Counted from the first letter of the stretch, positions 32,767 to 43,771 are shown. The stretch is DNA of 61,438 bases from JBFWQM01 sp050249455 (GCA_050249455.1 JBFWQM010000005.1:1-61438); one strand, 5' to 3'. The notes: generated from the letters alone by a model not told the origin. Made by a program: numbers and translations.

Positions 32767-33899
32767 ATGGCGAGACGGGCGCTGAAATTCGTGAACCGCC
32801 GCCCCGAAGGCTCTCCGGCCGCCGACGTCGTGCTGTCGGCCCTTCCGTTCGCGATCCTGATCATCGACGCCAACAATGTCGTCCGATACGTGAACGGTGC
32901 GGCGGAGCAGATGTTCGAGCAGGGGGCTGCGCTGCTCACCGGCCAGCCGCTGCACGAGCTGCTGATGCCCGACAACCCGATTCTGTCGCTGTTGGAGCAG
33001 GTTCGCGGCCAGGGAACCAGCGTGACGGAATACGACCTCGCGGTCGCCATCCCGCGCCACCGGCTGCGCTCGCTGACGGTGGACCTGTCGCCGATCGTGG
33101 AATCCGACGGGTCGATGGCGCTGTCGCTGCGCGAGCACTCGATCGCGCGCAAGATCGATCAGCAGCTCGTGCACCGCAGCGCCGCGCGCTCGGTGACCGG
33201 CCTCGCCGCCATGCTGGCGCACGAGGTCAAGAACCCGCTGTCGGGAATCAAGGGTGCGGCACAGCTCTTGCATCAGACCGCGACGGACCCGGATCGCGAG
33301 CTGACCCGGCTGATCTGCGAAGAGACCGACCGCATCGTCGGCCTGGTCAATCGGGTCGGCATGTTCGCCGAGGACGGGCCGCTTGAGCAGGAGGCGATCA
33401 ACATCCACGAAGTGCTGGAACGCGTCCGCCGCATCGCCGAGGCAGGTTTCGCCCGCAACGTGCGGTTCGTCGAGAGCTACGACCCCTCGCTGCCGTCGGT
33501 GGCCGGCAACCGCGACCTCCTGATCCAGGCGTTCCTCAACTTGGTCAAGAACGCGTCGGAGGCCGTGCCGGAGGAGGGCGGGGAGGTCGTGCTGTCCACC
33601 GCCTACCGGCACGGCGTGCGCCTGGCGCTGCCGGGCTCGGCGCGCCGCGTCGACCTGCCGCTGGTGGTGACGGTGCAGGACAACGGGCCGGGCATCCCGG
33701 ACGAACTGAGCGCCAACCTGTTCGATCCGTTCGTGACGACGAAGGCCGACGGCAGCGGGCTCGGCCTGTCACTGGTCGCCAAGATCGTCGGCGACCACGG
33801 CGGCGTCATCGAGTTCGACAGCGAGCCGCGCAAGACCGTGTTCCGCGTCATGCTGCCGGTGATCACAACCGGCGCCATGGCCGCCACGAGGACCGAGTG

Positions 33900-33900
<1 letters not shown>
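32767..33900 (+). CDS. ntrB: Nitrogen regulation sensor kinase NtrB
   Basis: The 377-residue histidine kinase lacks membrane segments. A PAS domain (about 22-115, ALPFAILIIDANNVVRYVNGAA) precedes the H-box with the phosphorylated His152 in MLAHEVKNPLSGIKG, then the N-box LVKNASEAV, the G-box DNGPGIPDEL and GSGLGLSLVAKIVGDHGG. NtrB phosphorylates or dephosphorylates NtrC according to PII signals of nitrogen status. The ATG at 32767 follows an AACGGAA ribosome site. Its stop overlaps the ntrC start as TGATG. Confidence 0.95.
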
Positions 33901-35342
<1,442 letters not shown>

Positions 35343-35358
35343 GCCCGGGCCGCCGGGC
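35343..35358 (+). terminator. Hairpin right after ntrC
   Basis: A 6-bp stem GCCCGG/CCGGGC with a 4-base loop starts at the base after the ntrC stop codon. There is no T-tract, so it may only attenuate read-through from ntrBC into ntrYX. Confidence 0.3.
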
Positions 35359-35406
35359 ATGCGCCGCGTCGGCCAGCGCTAGGATACAGGCCGGCACAAC
35401 GCCACG

Positions 35407-37665
35407 ATGACCGCGGAATCCACTTCCGCCGACGGCAACCTGATCGCCCGCTATGGCAGTTGGGCCGCCCGCACCGGGCTCGGCCGCAAGCTGGCCATTG
35501 GCTTGGCGATCGCCTCGCTGCTGTCGGCGCTGGCGACCTATGCCGCGCTGGCCGGCTGGTTCCGCGTGGCTGTCGACCCGCACACCATCCTGGTGCTGCT
35601 CAACGTCAACCTGGTCCTGTTCCTGCTGCTTGGGGCCGTGGTGGCGCGGCGCCTGGTCTCGGTGTGGACCGCGCGGCGCAGCGGCTCCGCCGGGTCGCGC
35701 CTGCACACCCGCCTGGTGGTCATGTTCAGCCTGGTCGCGGTGGCGCCGGCGATCATCGTGGCGGTGTTCTCCGCCGTCTTCTTCAGCCTCGGCATGCAGC
35801 AGTGGTTCTCCGACAAGGTGCGCTCGGCGCTCAAGGAGTCGCTCGCGGTGGCGGAGGCCTATGCCAACGAGCACCACCGCGCGATCCAGGGCGACGTGCT
35901 GGCGATGGCGCGTGACCTGTCGCACGAGCTGCCGCTGATCTCCGAGAATTCGGCGCGCTTCAACCGCCTGCTCGCGGCGCAGGCCCTGATCCGCACCCTG
36001 ACGGAAGCCTACGTGCTCGACGGCAGCGGCCGTCCGATGGCGAGCTGGAGCCAGAGCTACGTGCTTGAGCGCAGCCCGGTGCCGCCGTGGGCGTTCGAGG
36101 TGGCGCGCGGCGGCGAGCTGGTGGTGCTGACCCAGGGCGAGGACGACCGGGTCCGCGCGCTGGTGCGACTCGACAGCCTGATCGACGCCTACCTGTTCGT
36201 CAGCCGCTACGTCGAGCCCGGCGTGCTCGCCCATATCGACCGCACCCGCAGCGCCGTCGCCCAGTACGAATCGCTGGAAGGCCGACGATCGAGCTTCGAG
36301 ATCACCTTCGCGATGATCTTCGCGCTGGTGGCGCTGCTGCTGCTGCTCGCCGCGATATGGCTCGGGCTGACCTTCGCCACCCAGCTCGCGCGGCCGATCA
36401 GCGGCCTCGTCGCGGTCGCCGAGCGCATCCGGGCCGGCGACCTCGGCGCGCGGGCGGACGAGGGCGACGAGCGCGACGAGATCGGCTCCCTGAGCCGCGC
36501 CTTCAACCGCATGACCGGCCAGCTGGAGACGCAGCGCGCCGAGCTGGTCGAGGCCAACCGGCAGCTCGAGAACCGCCGCCACTTCATGGAAACCGTGCTG
36601 GCGGGCGTTTCCGCCGGCGTCATCGGCCTGGACCGCGAGGGACGGATTAACCTGCCCAACCGCTCCGCTTCCAGCCTGCTCGGGGTCGAGCTCGAGGAAA
36701 GGCTCGGCACGCGGCTGGCCGAGCTGGTGCCGGACATGGCGCCGCTGCTGGCGCGCGCGATGAACCGCGGCGACCGCCTGGTGGAAGGCCAGGTCGTGAT
36801 CCAGCGCGCCGCCCAGCCGCGCACGCTGTTCGTGCGCATCGCGACCGACCGCGTCGGCGGGGCCGCCGGCGGCTTCGTCGTCACCTTCGACGACGTGTCC
36901 GACCTAATGTCGGCGCAGCGCACGGCGGCCTGGGCCGACGTCGCGCGCCGCATCGCCCACGAGATCAAGAACCCGCTGACCCCGATCCAGCTGTCCGCCG
37001 AGCGGCTGCGCCGGAAGTACCTGCGCGAGATCACCAGCGATCCCGAAACGTTCGCCACCTGCGTCGAGACCATCGTGCGCCAGGTCGGCGACATCGGGCG
37101 CATGGTGGACGAGTTCTCCTCGTTCGCGCGGATGCCGGCGCCGGTCATGCACCGCGAGAACGTGCTCGACATCATCCGCCGCGAGGTCTTCCTGCAGCGC
37201 AACGCCCATGCCGGCATCGTCTACGAGACCGAGCTTCCGGACGGGCCGGTCGAGCTGGTTTGCGACCGCCGCCAGGTCGGCCAGATGCTCAACAACCTGC
37301 TCAAGAACGCCGCCGAGGCGATCGCCGCGCGGCCCGAGCCGGCGGACGGCGCGCTGCCGCAGGGCCGGATCGCCCTGAGGCTGACGGCGGACGCGCGCGA
37401 GGTGACGATCGAGATCGAAGACAACGGGCCCGGCTGGCCTGCGGAGCACCGCGAGCGGCTGACCGAGCCCTACGTCACGACGCGCGCCAAGGGCACCGGC
37501 CTCGGCCTCGCGATCGTGCGCAAGATCATGGAGGACCACGGGGGCGTCCTCCACCTCGACGACCGCGACGGCGGCGGGGCGCTGGTGCGGCTGGTCTTCC
37601 GCGCGCCGGCACCGGACGAGGATGCGGCCCCCGCGACCGCAGTGTCAGCGATGGAAAAGGTCTAG
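35407..37665 (+). CDS. ntrY: Membrane sensor kinase NtrY
   Basis: The 752-residue kinase has N-terminal transmembrane helices (about residues 27-50, 58-80 and 100-128), an extracytoplasmic region to about 290, another helix (about 300-325) with a HAMP domain (PISGLVAVAERIRAGDLGAR), a PAS domain, and the kinase core with His518 in RIAHEIKNPLTPIQLSAER, LLKNAAEAI, DNGPGW and GTGLGLAIVRKIMEDHGG. NtrY senses an extracytoplasmic or redox-linked signal and acts on NtrX. ntrX starts at the base after its stop. Confidence 0.94.
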   Translation: MTAESTSADGNLIARYGSWAARTGLGRKLAIGLAIASLLSALATYAALAGWFRVAVDPHTILVLLNVNLVLFLLLGAVVARRLVSVWTARRSGSAGSRLHTRLVVMFSLVAVAPAIIVAVFSAVFFSLGMQQWFSDKVRSALKESLAVAEAYANEHHRAIQGDVLAMARDLSHELPLISENSARFNRLLAAQALIRTLTEAYVLDGSGRPMASWSQSYVLERSPVPPWAFEVARGGELVVLTQGEDDRVRALVRLDSLIDAYLFVSRYVEPGVLAHIDRTRSAVAQYESLEGRRSSFEITFAMIFALVALLLLLAAIWLGLTFATQLARPISGLVAVAERIRAGDLGARADEGDERDEIGSLSRAFNRMTGQLETQRAELVEANRQLENRRHFMETVLAGVSAGVIGLDREGRINLPNRSASSLLGVELEERLGTRLAELVPDMAPLLARAMNRGDRLVEGQVVIQRAAQPRTLFVRIATDRVGGAAGGFVVTFDDVSDLMSAQRTAAWADVARRIAHEIKNPLTPIQLSAERLRRKYLREITSDPETFATCVETIVRQVGDIGRMVDEFSSFARMPAPVMHRENVLDIIRREVFLQRNAHAGIVYETELPDGPVELVCDRRQVGQMLNNLLKNAAEAIAARPEPADGALPQGRIALRLTADAREVTIEIEDNGPGWPAEHRERLTEPYVTTRAKGTGLGLAIVRKIMEDHGGVLHLDDRDGGGALVRLVFRAPAPDEDAAPATAVSAMEKV

Positions 37666-39051
37666 ATGTCGTTGGATATCCTCGTCGTCGACGACGAAGC
37701 CGACATCACGCGGCTAATCGCCGACATCCTGGAAGACGAAGGCTACAAGTGCCGGCGTGCCGGCGACAGCGACAGCGCGCTGCGCGAGATCGAGGCGCGG
37801 CGGCCCAACCTCGTCATTCTCGACATCTGGCTGCAGGGCTCCAAGCTCGACGGCCTGGAGGTGCTGGAGCGCATCATGCGCGACCATCCCTCGGTGCCGG
37901 TCATCATGATCAGCGGCCACGGCACCATCGAGACGGCGGTGAAGGCGATCAAGCTCGGCGCCTACGACTTCATCGAGAAGCCGTTCCAGGCCGACCATCT
38001 GATCCACCTGGTCAGCCGCGCCATCGACACCGCGCGGCTGCGCCGCGAGAACCAGGAACTGCTCCGCCGCACCGGCGGACAGCCAGAGCTGATCGGCACG
38101 TCGACCACCATCAACCAGCTGCGCAACGCCATCGAACGCGTGGCCGTCACCGACAGCCGGGTGTTCATCTCCGGCCCGCCCGGCAGCGGCAAGGAGGTGG
38201 TGGCACGCCTGATCCACGGCCGCTCGCGCCGCCGCGGCGGCCAGTTTGTGGTGATGAACTGCGCCACCATGGCGCCGGACCGCATGGAGCTGGAGCTGTT
38301 CGGCACCGAGCGCGAAGTCGACGGCCCCGGCAGCGGCCGCATCGTCGGCACCTTCGAGCAGGCGCACGGCGGCACCCTGCTGCTCGACGAGGTCTGCGAC
38401 ATGCCGATCGAGACCCAGGGCAAGATCGTGCGCGTACTGCAGGAGCAGACGTTCCAGCGCATCGGCAGCGCCGCGCCGGTGTCGGTCGACGTCCGGGTCA
38501 TCGCCACCACCAACCGCGACATCAAGCTGGAGATCGGCGAGGGGCGGTTCCGCGAGGACCTGTTCTACCGCCTGAACGTCGTGCCGCTGGCCGTCCCGCC
38601 GCTGAAGACGCGCCGCCAGGACGTACCGCTGCTGGTCCGCCACTTCATGAACCACACGACGGAGGCGCAGGGCCTCGCCACCCGGCTGATCGGCGAGGAC
38701 GCGATGGCGGCGCTGCAGAGCTACGACTGGCCCGGCAACGTGCGCCAGCTGCGCAACGTCGTCGAATGGATCCTCATCATGTCGCCCGGCTCGCCGACCG
38801 AGACGGTGCGGGTCGAGGGCCTGCCGCCGGAGATCAGCGCCAACACGCCGGCGACCCTGCACCTCGACAAGGGCGACGAGATCATGGCGATGCCGCTGCG
38901 CGATGCGCGCGAGGTGTTCGAGCGCGAATACCTGATGGCCCAGGTCACGCGGTTCGGCGGCAACATCTCGCGCACCGCGTCCTTCGTCGGCATGGAGCGG
39001 TCGGCGCTGCACCGCAAGCTCAAGTCGCTCGGCGTCATCGGCCACGACTGA
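37666..39051 (+). CDS. ntrX: Response regulator NtrX without a GAFTGA loop
   Basis: The 461-residue regulator has a receiver domain with Asp53 in VILDIWLQ, an AAA+ domain with Walker A GPPGSGKE and GGTLLLDEVCDM, and a C-terminal helix-turn-helix (GGNISRTASFVGMERSALHRKL). Where NtrC has GAFTGA, NtrX reads ELFGTEREVDGPGSGRI, so the sigma-54-contacting loop is missing. This is known from several alphaproteobacterial NtrX proteins, which act at sigma-70 promoters. Together with NtrY it is linked to envelope, respiration and nitrogen responses in relatives. Confidence 0.95.
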   Translation: MSLDILVVDDEADITRLIADILEDEGYKCRRAGDSDSALREIEARRPNLVILDIWLQGSKLDGLEVLERIMRDHPSVPVIMISGHGTIETAVKAIKLGAYDFIEKPFQADHLIHLVSRAIDTARLRRENQELLRRTGGQPELIGTSTTINQLRNAIERVAVTDSRVFISGPPGSGKEVVARLIHGRSRRRGGQFVVMNCATMAPDRMELELFGTEREVDGPGSGRIVGTFEQAHGGTLLLDEVCDMPIETQGKIVRVLQEQTFQRIGSAAPVSVDVRVIATTNRDIKLEIGEGRFREDLFYRLNVVPLAVPPLKTRRQDVPLLVRHFMNHTTEAQGLATRLIGEDAMAALQSYDWPGNVRQLRNVVEWILIMSPGSPTETVRVEGLPPEISANTPATLHLDKGDEIMAMPLRDAREVFEREYLMAQVTRFGGNISRTASFVGMERSALHRKLKSLGVIGHD

Positions 39052-39069
39052 ACCGCCAGGCAGCCCGCC

Positions 39070-40443
39070 ATGAAGATCATCGTCTGCGGCGCCGGCCAGG
39101 TCGGCTTCAACATCGCCCGCCAGCTCGCCGCCGAGAGCATCGACGTCACGGTCATCGACACCGTGCCGGAGCTCGCCCGGCGGGTGGCCGACGTCCTCGA
39201 CGTGCAGTCGATGGTCGGGCACGGCGCGCACCCGGACGTGCTGGAGCGCGCCGGCGCGGCGGATGCCGAGATGATCATCGCCGTCACCCATTTCGACGAG
39301 ATCAACATGGTGGCCTGCCAGGTCGCCCACTCGCTGTTCAGCGTGCCGACCAAGATCGCGCGCGTGCGGGCGCAGAGCTACCTGCAGCCGATCTGGGCCG
39401 ACCTGTTCAGCCACGACCACATGCCGATCGACGTCATCATCTCGCCCGAGATCGAGGTGGCGCGCGCCATCGCACGCCGCTTCAAGGTGCCCGGCGCGAT
39501 CGACTCGATCCCGTTCGCCGAGGGCAAGGTGCAGGTCGTAGGCGTGCGCTGCCGCAGCGACTGCCCGGTGATCAACACGCCGCTGCGCCAGCTCACCGGC
39601 ATCTTCCCGGACCTCAACATCGTCGTCGTCGCGATCTCGCGCGACGGACGCGGCTTCGTGCCGACCGCGGAGGACCAGATGCTGGCGGGCGACGAGGTCT
39701 ATTTCGTCGCCGACAGCGCCCATATCGGCCGCGCGATGTCGGTCTTCGGGCAGGAGGAGACCACCGTCCGCCGCGTGATCGTCGCCGGCGGCGGCCACGT
39801 CGGGCTGTTCCTGGCGCAGCTCATCGAGAGCGACTACGCCGGCGTCAGCGCCAAGCTGATCGAGGCCAGCCGCGAACGCGCCCACGTCGTCTCCGCCGCG
39901 CTGACCCGCACGCCGGTGATCAACGGCAGCGCGCTCGACCCCGACATCCTGGCCGAGGCCAATGTCGCCGCGGCCGAGGCGGTCATCGCCGTCACCAACG
40001 ACGACGAGACCAACATCCTGTCCTCGCTGCTCGCCAAGCGCTACGGCGCCCAGCGGGCGCTGACCCTGATCAACAACCAGACCTACGGGCCGCTGATCGC
40101 CACCCTGGGCGTCGACTCGGTGATCAGCCCGCGGGCGGTCACCGTGTCGACCATCCTGCAGCACATCCGGCGCGGCCGCATCCGCGCGGTCCATTCGATC
40201 GAGGGGGTCGGGGAGGTCGTGGAAGCCGAGGTCCTGGAGACCTCCAGCCTGGTTGGCAAGGCGATCCGCGATGCCAACGTCGCCGAAGGCGTCCTTTTCG
40301 GCGCCATAATCCGCGATCAGAAAGTCATCATCCCGCGTGCGGACACGGTGATCCGCGCCAACGACCGCGTCGTGCTGTTCGCCGGCCCGGAGGCCGTCAA
40401 GCACGTCGAGAGGATGTTCGCCGTCCGGTTCGAGTTCTTCTGA
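39070..40443 (+). CDS. trkA: Trk potassium uptake regulatory protein TrkA
   Basis: The 457-residue peripheral protein gates the TrkH/TrkG potassium channel by binding NAD(H). It has two RCK units, each with a Rossmann TrkA-N domain (ICGAGQVGFNIARQLA at the start and VAGGGHVGLFLAQLIE from about residue 240) followed by a TrkA-C domain. The length is standard. It follows ntrX by 18 bp, the usual alphaproteobacterial order. No trkH or trkG lies in the window. Confidence 0.96.
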   Translation: MKIIVCGAGQVGFNIARQLAAESIDVTVIDTVPELARRVADVLDVQSMVGHGAHPDVLERAGAADAEMIIAVTHFDEINMVACQVAHSLFSVPTKIARVRAQSYLQPIWADLFSHDHMPIDVIISPEIEVARAIARRFKVPGAIDSIPFAEGKVQVVGVRCRSDCPVINTPLRQLTGIFPDLNIVVVAISRDGRGFVPTAEDQMLAGDEVYFVADSAHIGRAMSVFGQEETTVRRVIVAGGGHVGLFLAQLIESDYAGVSAKLIEASRERAHVVSAALTRTPVINGSALDPDILAEANVAAAEAVIAVTNDDETNILSSLLAKRYGAQRALTLINNQTYGPLIATLGVDSVISPRAVTVSTILQHIRRGRIRAVHSIEGVGEVVEAEVLETSSLVGKAIRDANVAEGVLFGAIIRDQKVIIPRADTVIRANDRVVLFAGPEAVKHVERMFAVRFEFF

Positions 40444-40458
40444 AGGCCCGCGCGCTCC

Positions 40459-41322
40459 ATGCCCCGCATCGCCTACGTCAACGGCCGCTACGTGCGCCAC
40501 CAGGACGCCTGCGTCCATGTCGAGGACCGCGGCTACCAGTTCGCCGACGGCGTGTACGAGGTGATCTACGTCGCCGACGGCGCGCTGGTGGACATGGAGC
40601 CGCACCGCCTCCGGCTCGACCGCTCGCTGCGGGAGTTGCGCATCGACCCGCCGTGCAGCGCGTCGGCGCTCGACGTCATCGTGCGGCGCGTCGTCGCGGC
40701 GAACCGCCTGCGTCGCGGCATCGTCTACCTGCAGGCCACCCGCGGCGTGGCGCCGCGCGAGCACGCCTTCCCGGCGGCGCTGCGCACCAGCCTGGTGGTC
40801 ACCGCCCGGTCGCTCAAGGCGCCCGACGAGGCGGCGGCGCGCAACGGCGTCGCGGTGGTCACCCGCCCCGACCTGCGCTGGAAGCGGCCGGACATCAAGT
40901 CGGTCGCGCTGCTGCCCAACATCCTGGCCAAGCAGGAGGCGCGGGAGGCCGGCGCGCAGGAGGCCTGGCTGGTCGGCGACGGCGACGTCATCACCGAAGG
41001 CTCGTCGACCAATGCCTGGATCATCGACGGCGACGGCACGCTCCTGACCCACCCCGCGGACCACGCGATCCTCAACGGCGTGGTGCGGCTTGCCACCCTG
41101 CGGCTGGCGCGCGAGCGCGGCATCAAGGTGGTCGAGCGACCGTTCACGCGCGCCGAGGCGCTGGCCGCGCGGGAAGCCTTCCTGACCTCGACCACGTCGT
41201 TCGTGATGCCGGTGGTGGCGATCGACGGCCGTCCGGTGGGCAACGGCGACTCCGGCTCCACCACGCTGGCGCTGCGCGAAGCCTATCTCGCGCATCTCGC
41301 CGCATCGGCGGCACCGCGATGA
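40459..41322 (+). CDS. dat: D-amino-acid aminotransferase (PLP class IV)
   Basis: The 287-residue enzyme is a fold-type IV PLP transaminase of the D-alanine aminotransferase group. The PLP lysine is Lys147 in DIKSVALLPNILAKQEA, and the phosphate-binding GSSTNAWI and the C-terminal TSTTSFVMPV segment are present. Early residues YQFADGVYEVIYV match D-amino-acid transaminases more than branched-chain ones. It likely supplies D-glutamate or D-alanine for the wall. The next gene's ATG overlaps its stop as ATGA. Confidence 0.88.
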   Translation: MPRIAYVNGRYVRHQDACVHVEDRGYQFADGVYEVIYVADGALVDMEPHRLRLDRSLRELRIDPPCSASALDVIVRRVVAANRLRRGIVYLQATRGVAPREHAFPAALRTSLVVTARSLKAPDEAAARNGVAVVTRPDLRWKRPDIKSVALLPNILAKQEAREAGAQEAWLVGDGDVITEGSSTNAWIIDGDGTLLTHPADHAILNGVVRLATLRLARERGIKVVERPFTRAEALAAREAFLTSTTSFVMPVVAIDGRPVGNGDSGSTTLALREAYLAHLAASAAPR

Positions 41323-41981
41323 CCGGCGCCGGCCTGGCCGCCCCGCGCGCCATCCTGTTCGACTGGGACAACACCCTGGTCGATACCTGGCCGGTCATCC
41401 ATGACGCGATCAACCACACGCTGGTCGCGATGGGCCAAGCGCAATGGACCTATGAGGAAACCCGCCAGCGGGTGCGCCGGTCGGCGCGCGAGGCGTTCCC
41501 GGAGCTGTTCGGCGACCGCTGGGAACGGGCGCGCGAGGTGTTCTACGACCGCTTCCGCGACATCCACCTGGACAGCCTGGCGCTGATGCCGGGCGCCGCC
41601 GCGATGCTGGAGACCCTGTCGGACGGGCGCTTCTACCTGGGCGTGGTGAGCAACAAGGCGGGCGAGCACCTGCGCCGCGAGGCGCGGCATCTCGGCTGGG
41701 ACCGCTATTTCGCGCGGCTGGTCGGCGCCACTGACGCGGCGGCCGACAAGCCCGATGCCGCGGCGATCGCGCTGGCGCTGCAGGGCAGCGGCATCGCGCC
41801 GGGGCCGGAGGTCTGGTTCGTCGGCGACACCGATATCGATCTCCTGTGCGCGCGCAATGCCGGCTGCGTCCGCATTCTGGTGCGCGCCGAGCCGCCGCGG
41901 CCCGGCGAGTTCGACGGCGTTGAGCCGGCCGTCTACCTACGGACTTGTGAAGAGCTCTCCGCCCTTGTCGCCGGCCTGTGA
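41319..41981 (+). CDS. HAD-superfamily phosphatase (Gph-like)
   Basis: The 220-residue HAD hydrolase has the nucleophile and acid Asp15 and Asp17 in LFDWDNTLVDTW, motif II Ser/Asn in VVSNK, and motif III/IV KPDAAAI and FVGDTDIDLLCA. A helical cap lies between about residues 20 and 95. It resembles phosphoglycolate phosphatases, but the substrate cannot be fixed from sequence. It overlaps the aminotransferase by 4 bp, so the two are made together, suggesting a shared pathway (inference). Confidence 0.85.
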   Translation: MTGAGLAAPRAILFDWDNTLVDTWPVIHDAINHTLVAMGQAQWTYEETRQRVRRSAREAFPELFGDRWERAREVFYDRFRDIHLDSLALMPGAAAMLETLSDGRFYLGVVSNKAGEHLRREARHLGWDRYFARLVGATDAAADKPDAAAIALALQGSGIAPGPEVWFVGDTDIDLLCARNAGCVRILVRAEPPRPGEFDGVEPAVYLRTCEELSALVAGL

Positions 41982-42057
41982 GGACCCATATCAGCAGCTA
42001 GGGTATTGTGCATCGCAGTATGACGCGGTACCCGGCTCATAAAAAAGGTTGGGGTTA

Positions 42058-42387
42058 ATGGTCGAAGGAAGAAAAACGGTGGCGCTAAAAAAGGACACCG
42101 GAGAAGCCAAGCTTTCCGCCAACGACAAAGCGAAGACCGTGTCCGCAGAGAAGAGCCAGAACCTGCAGGAGGTGTTTCTCAATCACCTCCGCAAGAACAA
42201 GACGCCCGTAACGGTATTCCTCGTCAACGGCGTCAAGCTGCAAGGCATGATTCCCTGGTTCGATAATTTTTGCATCCTGCTGCGCCGGGACGGTCATTCC
42301 CAGCTCGTCTACAAGCACGCGATCTCGACGATCATGCCGGTCGGCCCGATCTCGCTGTACGACGAGAAAGAAGGCAGCGACGGCTAA
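42058..42387 (+). CDS. hfq: RNA chaperone Hfq, possible N-terminal extension
   Basis: The Sm-fold core is clear: SQNLQEVFLNHLRKNKTPV (Sm1 part), FLVNGVKLQGMIPWFDNFCI and the Sm2 motif YKHAISTIMP. Hfq hexamers pair small RNAs with mRNAs. From the ATG at 42058 (behind an AAGGTTGGGG ribosome site) the protein has 109 residues, with 27 Lys-rich residues before the usual start. A GTG at 42139 would give the classic MSAEKSQNLQ beginning, but lacks a good ribosome site. I therefore favour the long form, with moderate doubt. The 76-bp upstream gap shows no clear promoter. Confidence 0.93.
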   Translation: MVEGRKTVALKKDTGEAKLSANDKAKTVSAEKSQNLQEVFLNHLRKNKTPVTVFLVNGVKLQGMIPWFDNFCILLRRDGHSQLVYKHAISTIMPVGPISLYDEKEGSDG

Positions 42388-42388
42388 C

Positions 42389-43771
42389 GTGCGGAACGGC
42401 GAGGCGGCGCCGCCTGACGGCGGGCGCCAGCGCGCGATCGTCGTCCATCCGGACCTGAAGGCGGGTCGCGGCGAGCGTCGTGACGTGGGTGCGCGGCTGG
42501 AGGAGGCCGTGGGCCTCGCGCGCGCGATCGACCTCGACGTGATCGACGCCATTCGCGCGCCGATCGCGCGGCCGCAGCCGTCGACCTATCTCGGCAGCGG
42601 CGCCGTCGCCACGATCGGCGAGCGCATCGAGGACGATCACGTCGACCTCGTGGTGATGGACACCGCGCTGGCGCCGGTGCAGCAGCGCAACCTGGAACGC
42701 GCCTGGAAGTGCAAGGTCATCGACCGCACCGGGCTGATCCTGGAGATCTTCGGCGAGCGGGCGCGGACCCGCGAGGGCGCGCTGCAGGTCGAGCTCGCGC
42801 ACCTGACCTACCAGCGCAGCCGGCTGGTCCGCAGCTGGACCCATCTCGAGCGGCAGCGCGGCGGCTTCGGCTTCCTCGGCGGCCCCGGCGAGACCCAGAT
42901 CGAGGCCGACCGCCGCCAGATCGGCGAGCGGATCGCCAAGCTGCGCGGCGAGCTGGAGGCGGTGCGCCGCACCCGGCAGCTCCATCGCGAGGCGCGCCGT
43001 CGGGTGCCGTACCCGATCGTCGCCCTGGTCGGCTACACCAACGCCGGTAAGTCCACGCTGTTCAACCGGCTGACCCGCGCCGAGGTGTTCGCCGCCGACC
43101 AGCTGTTCGCCACCCTGGACCCGACGATGCGGGCGGTCGCGCTGCCGTCCGGCCAGCAGGTCATCCTGTCCGACACCGTCGGCTTCGTCTCCGACCTGCC
43201 GACCGACCTCGTCGCCGCGTTCCGCGCCACTCTGGAGGAGGTGCTGGAGGCCGACGTGATCGTCCACGTCCGTGACGTCGCCCACCCCGACAGCGAGGCG
43301 CAGAAGTCCGACGTGCTCGGCGTGCTCGCCGACCTCGGTGTCGAGGCCGACGACCCGCGTTTGGTCGAGGCGCTGAACAAGATCGACCTCCTGGCCCCGG
43401 AGGCGCGCGAGCTCCAGCTCAACCTCGCCGCCCGCCTGCCGGGCGTGGTGGCGCTCTCCGCCATGACGGGGGAGGGGTGCGACAGCCTGCTCGCTTTGGT
43501 CGAGGCGCGGCAGATCGCCCGCCAGACCGTGGTCGACATCGACGTCGACCTCGCCGACGGCGCCATGCTGTCGTGGCTCTACCGCACCGGCTCCGTGCTG
43601 GCCCGCGAGGACCGCGACGGCACCGCCCACGTCAAGGTCGCCATTGACGCCGCCGACCTCGGCCGTCTGGAGCGCCGCATCGCCGCCGGCGGCGGCGCGC
43701 GGGTGGTCTTGACCCCGCCGGCGCCGGCCGGCAGCCCCTCCCGCCTTGACTCATCGCCTCCGGACGATTAA
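42389..43771 (+). CDS. hflX: Ribosome-associated GTPase HflX
   Basis: The 460-residue GTPase splits stalled or stressed ribosomes in its relatives. The N-terminal HflX domain contains PSTYLGSGAVATIGER and VIDRTGLILEIFGERARTREG, a helical linker has GPGETQIEADRR, and the G domain has VGYTNAGKSTLFNRLT (G1), LSDTVGFVSDLP (G3) and NKIDLL (G4). The GTG start lies 1 bp after the hfq stop, so the hfq-hflX pair is co-expressed. The groES promoter begins inside its 3' end. Confidence 0.95.
   Translation: MRNGEAAPPDGGRQRAIVVHPDLKAGRGERRDVGARLEEAVGLARAIDLDVIDAIRAPIARPQPSTYLGSGAVATIGERIEDDHVDLVVMDTALAPVQQRNLERAWKCKVIDRTGLILEIFGERARTREGALQVELAHLTYQRSRLVRSWTHLERQRGGFGFLGGPGETQIEADRRQIGERIAKLRGELEAVRRTRQLHREARRRVPYPIVALVGYTNAGKSTLFNRLTRAEVFAADQLFATLDPTMRAVALPSGQQVILSDTVGFVSDLPTDLVAAFRATLEEVLEADVIVHVRDVAHPDSEAQKSDVLGVLADLGVEADDPRLVEALNKIDLLAPEARELQLNLAARLPGVVALSAMTGEGCDSLLALVEARQIARQTVVDIDVDLADGAMLSWLYRTGSVLAREDRDGTAHVKVAIDAADLGRLERRIAAGGGARVVLTPPAPAGSPSRLDSSPPDD

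Noticed and set aside
37260..41981. A 4.7-kb open frame on the plus strand crossing ntrY, ntrX, trkA and dat, and a 3.6-kb open frame on the minus strand over the same area
   Set aside because: Both are shadow frames produced by high GC and strong third-position bias. Their translations are Arg/Ala/Pro-rich with no family match, except the last 220 codons of the plus frame, which are the real HAD gene.
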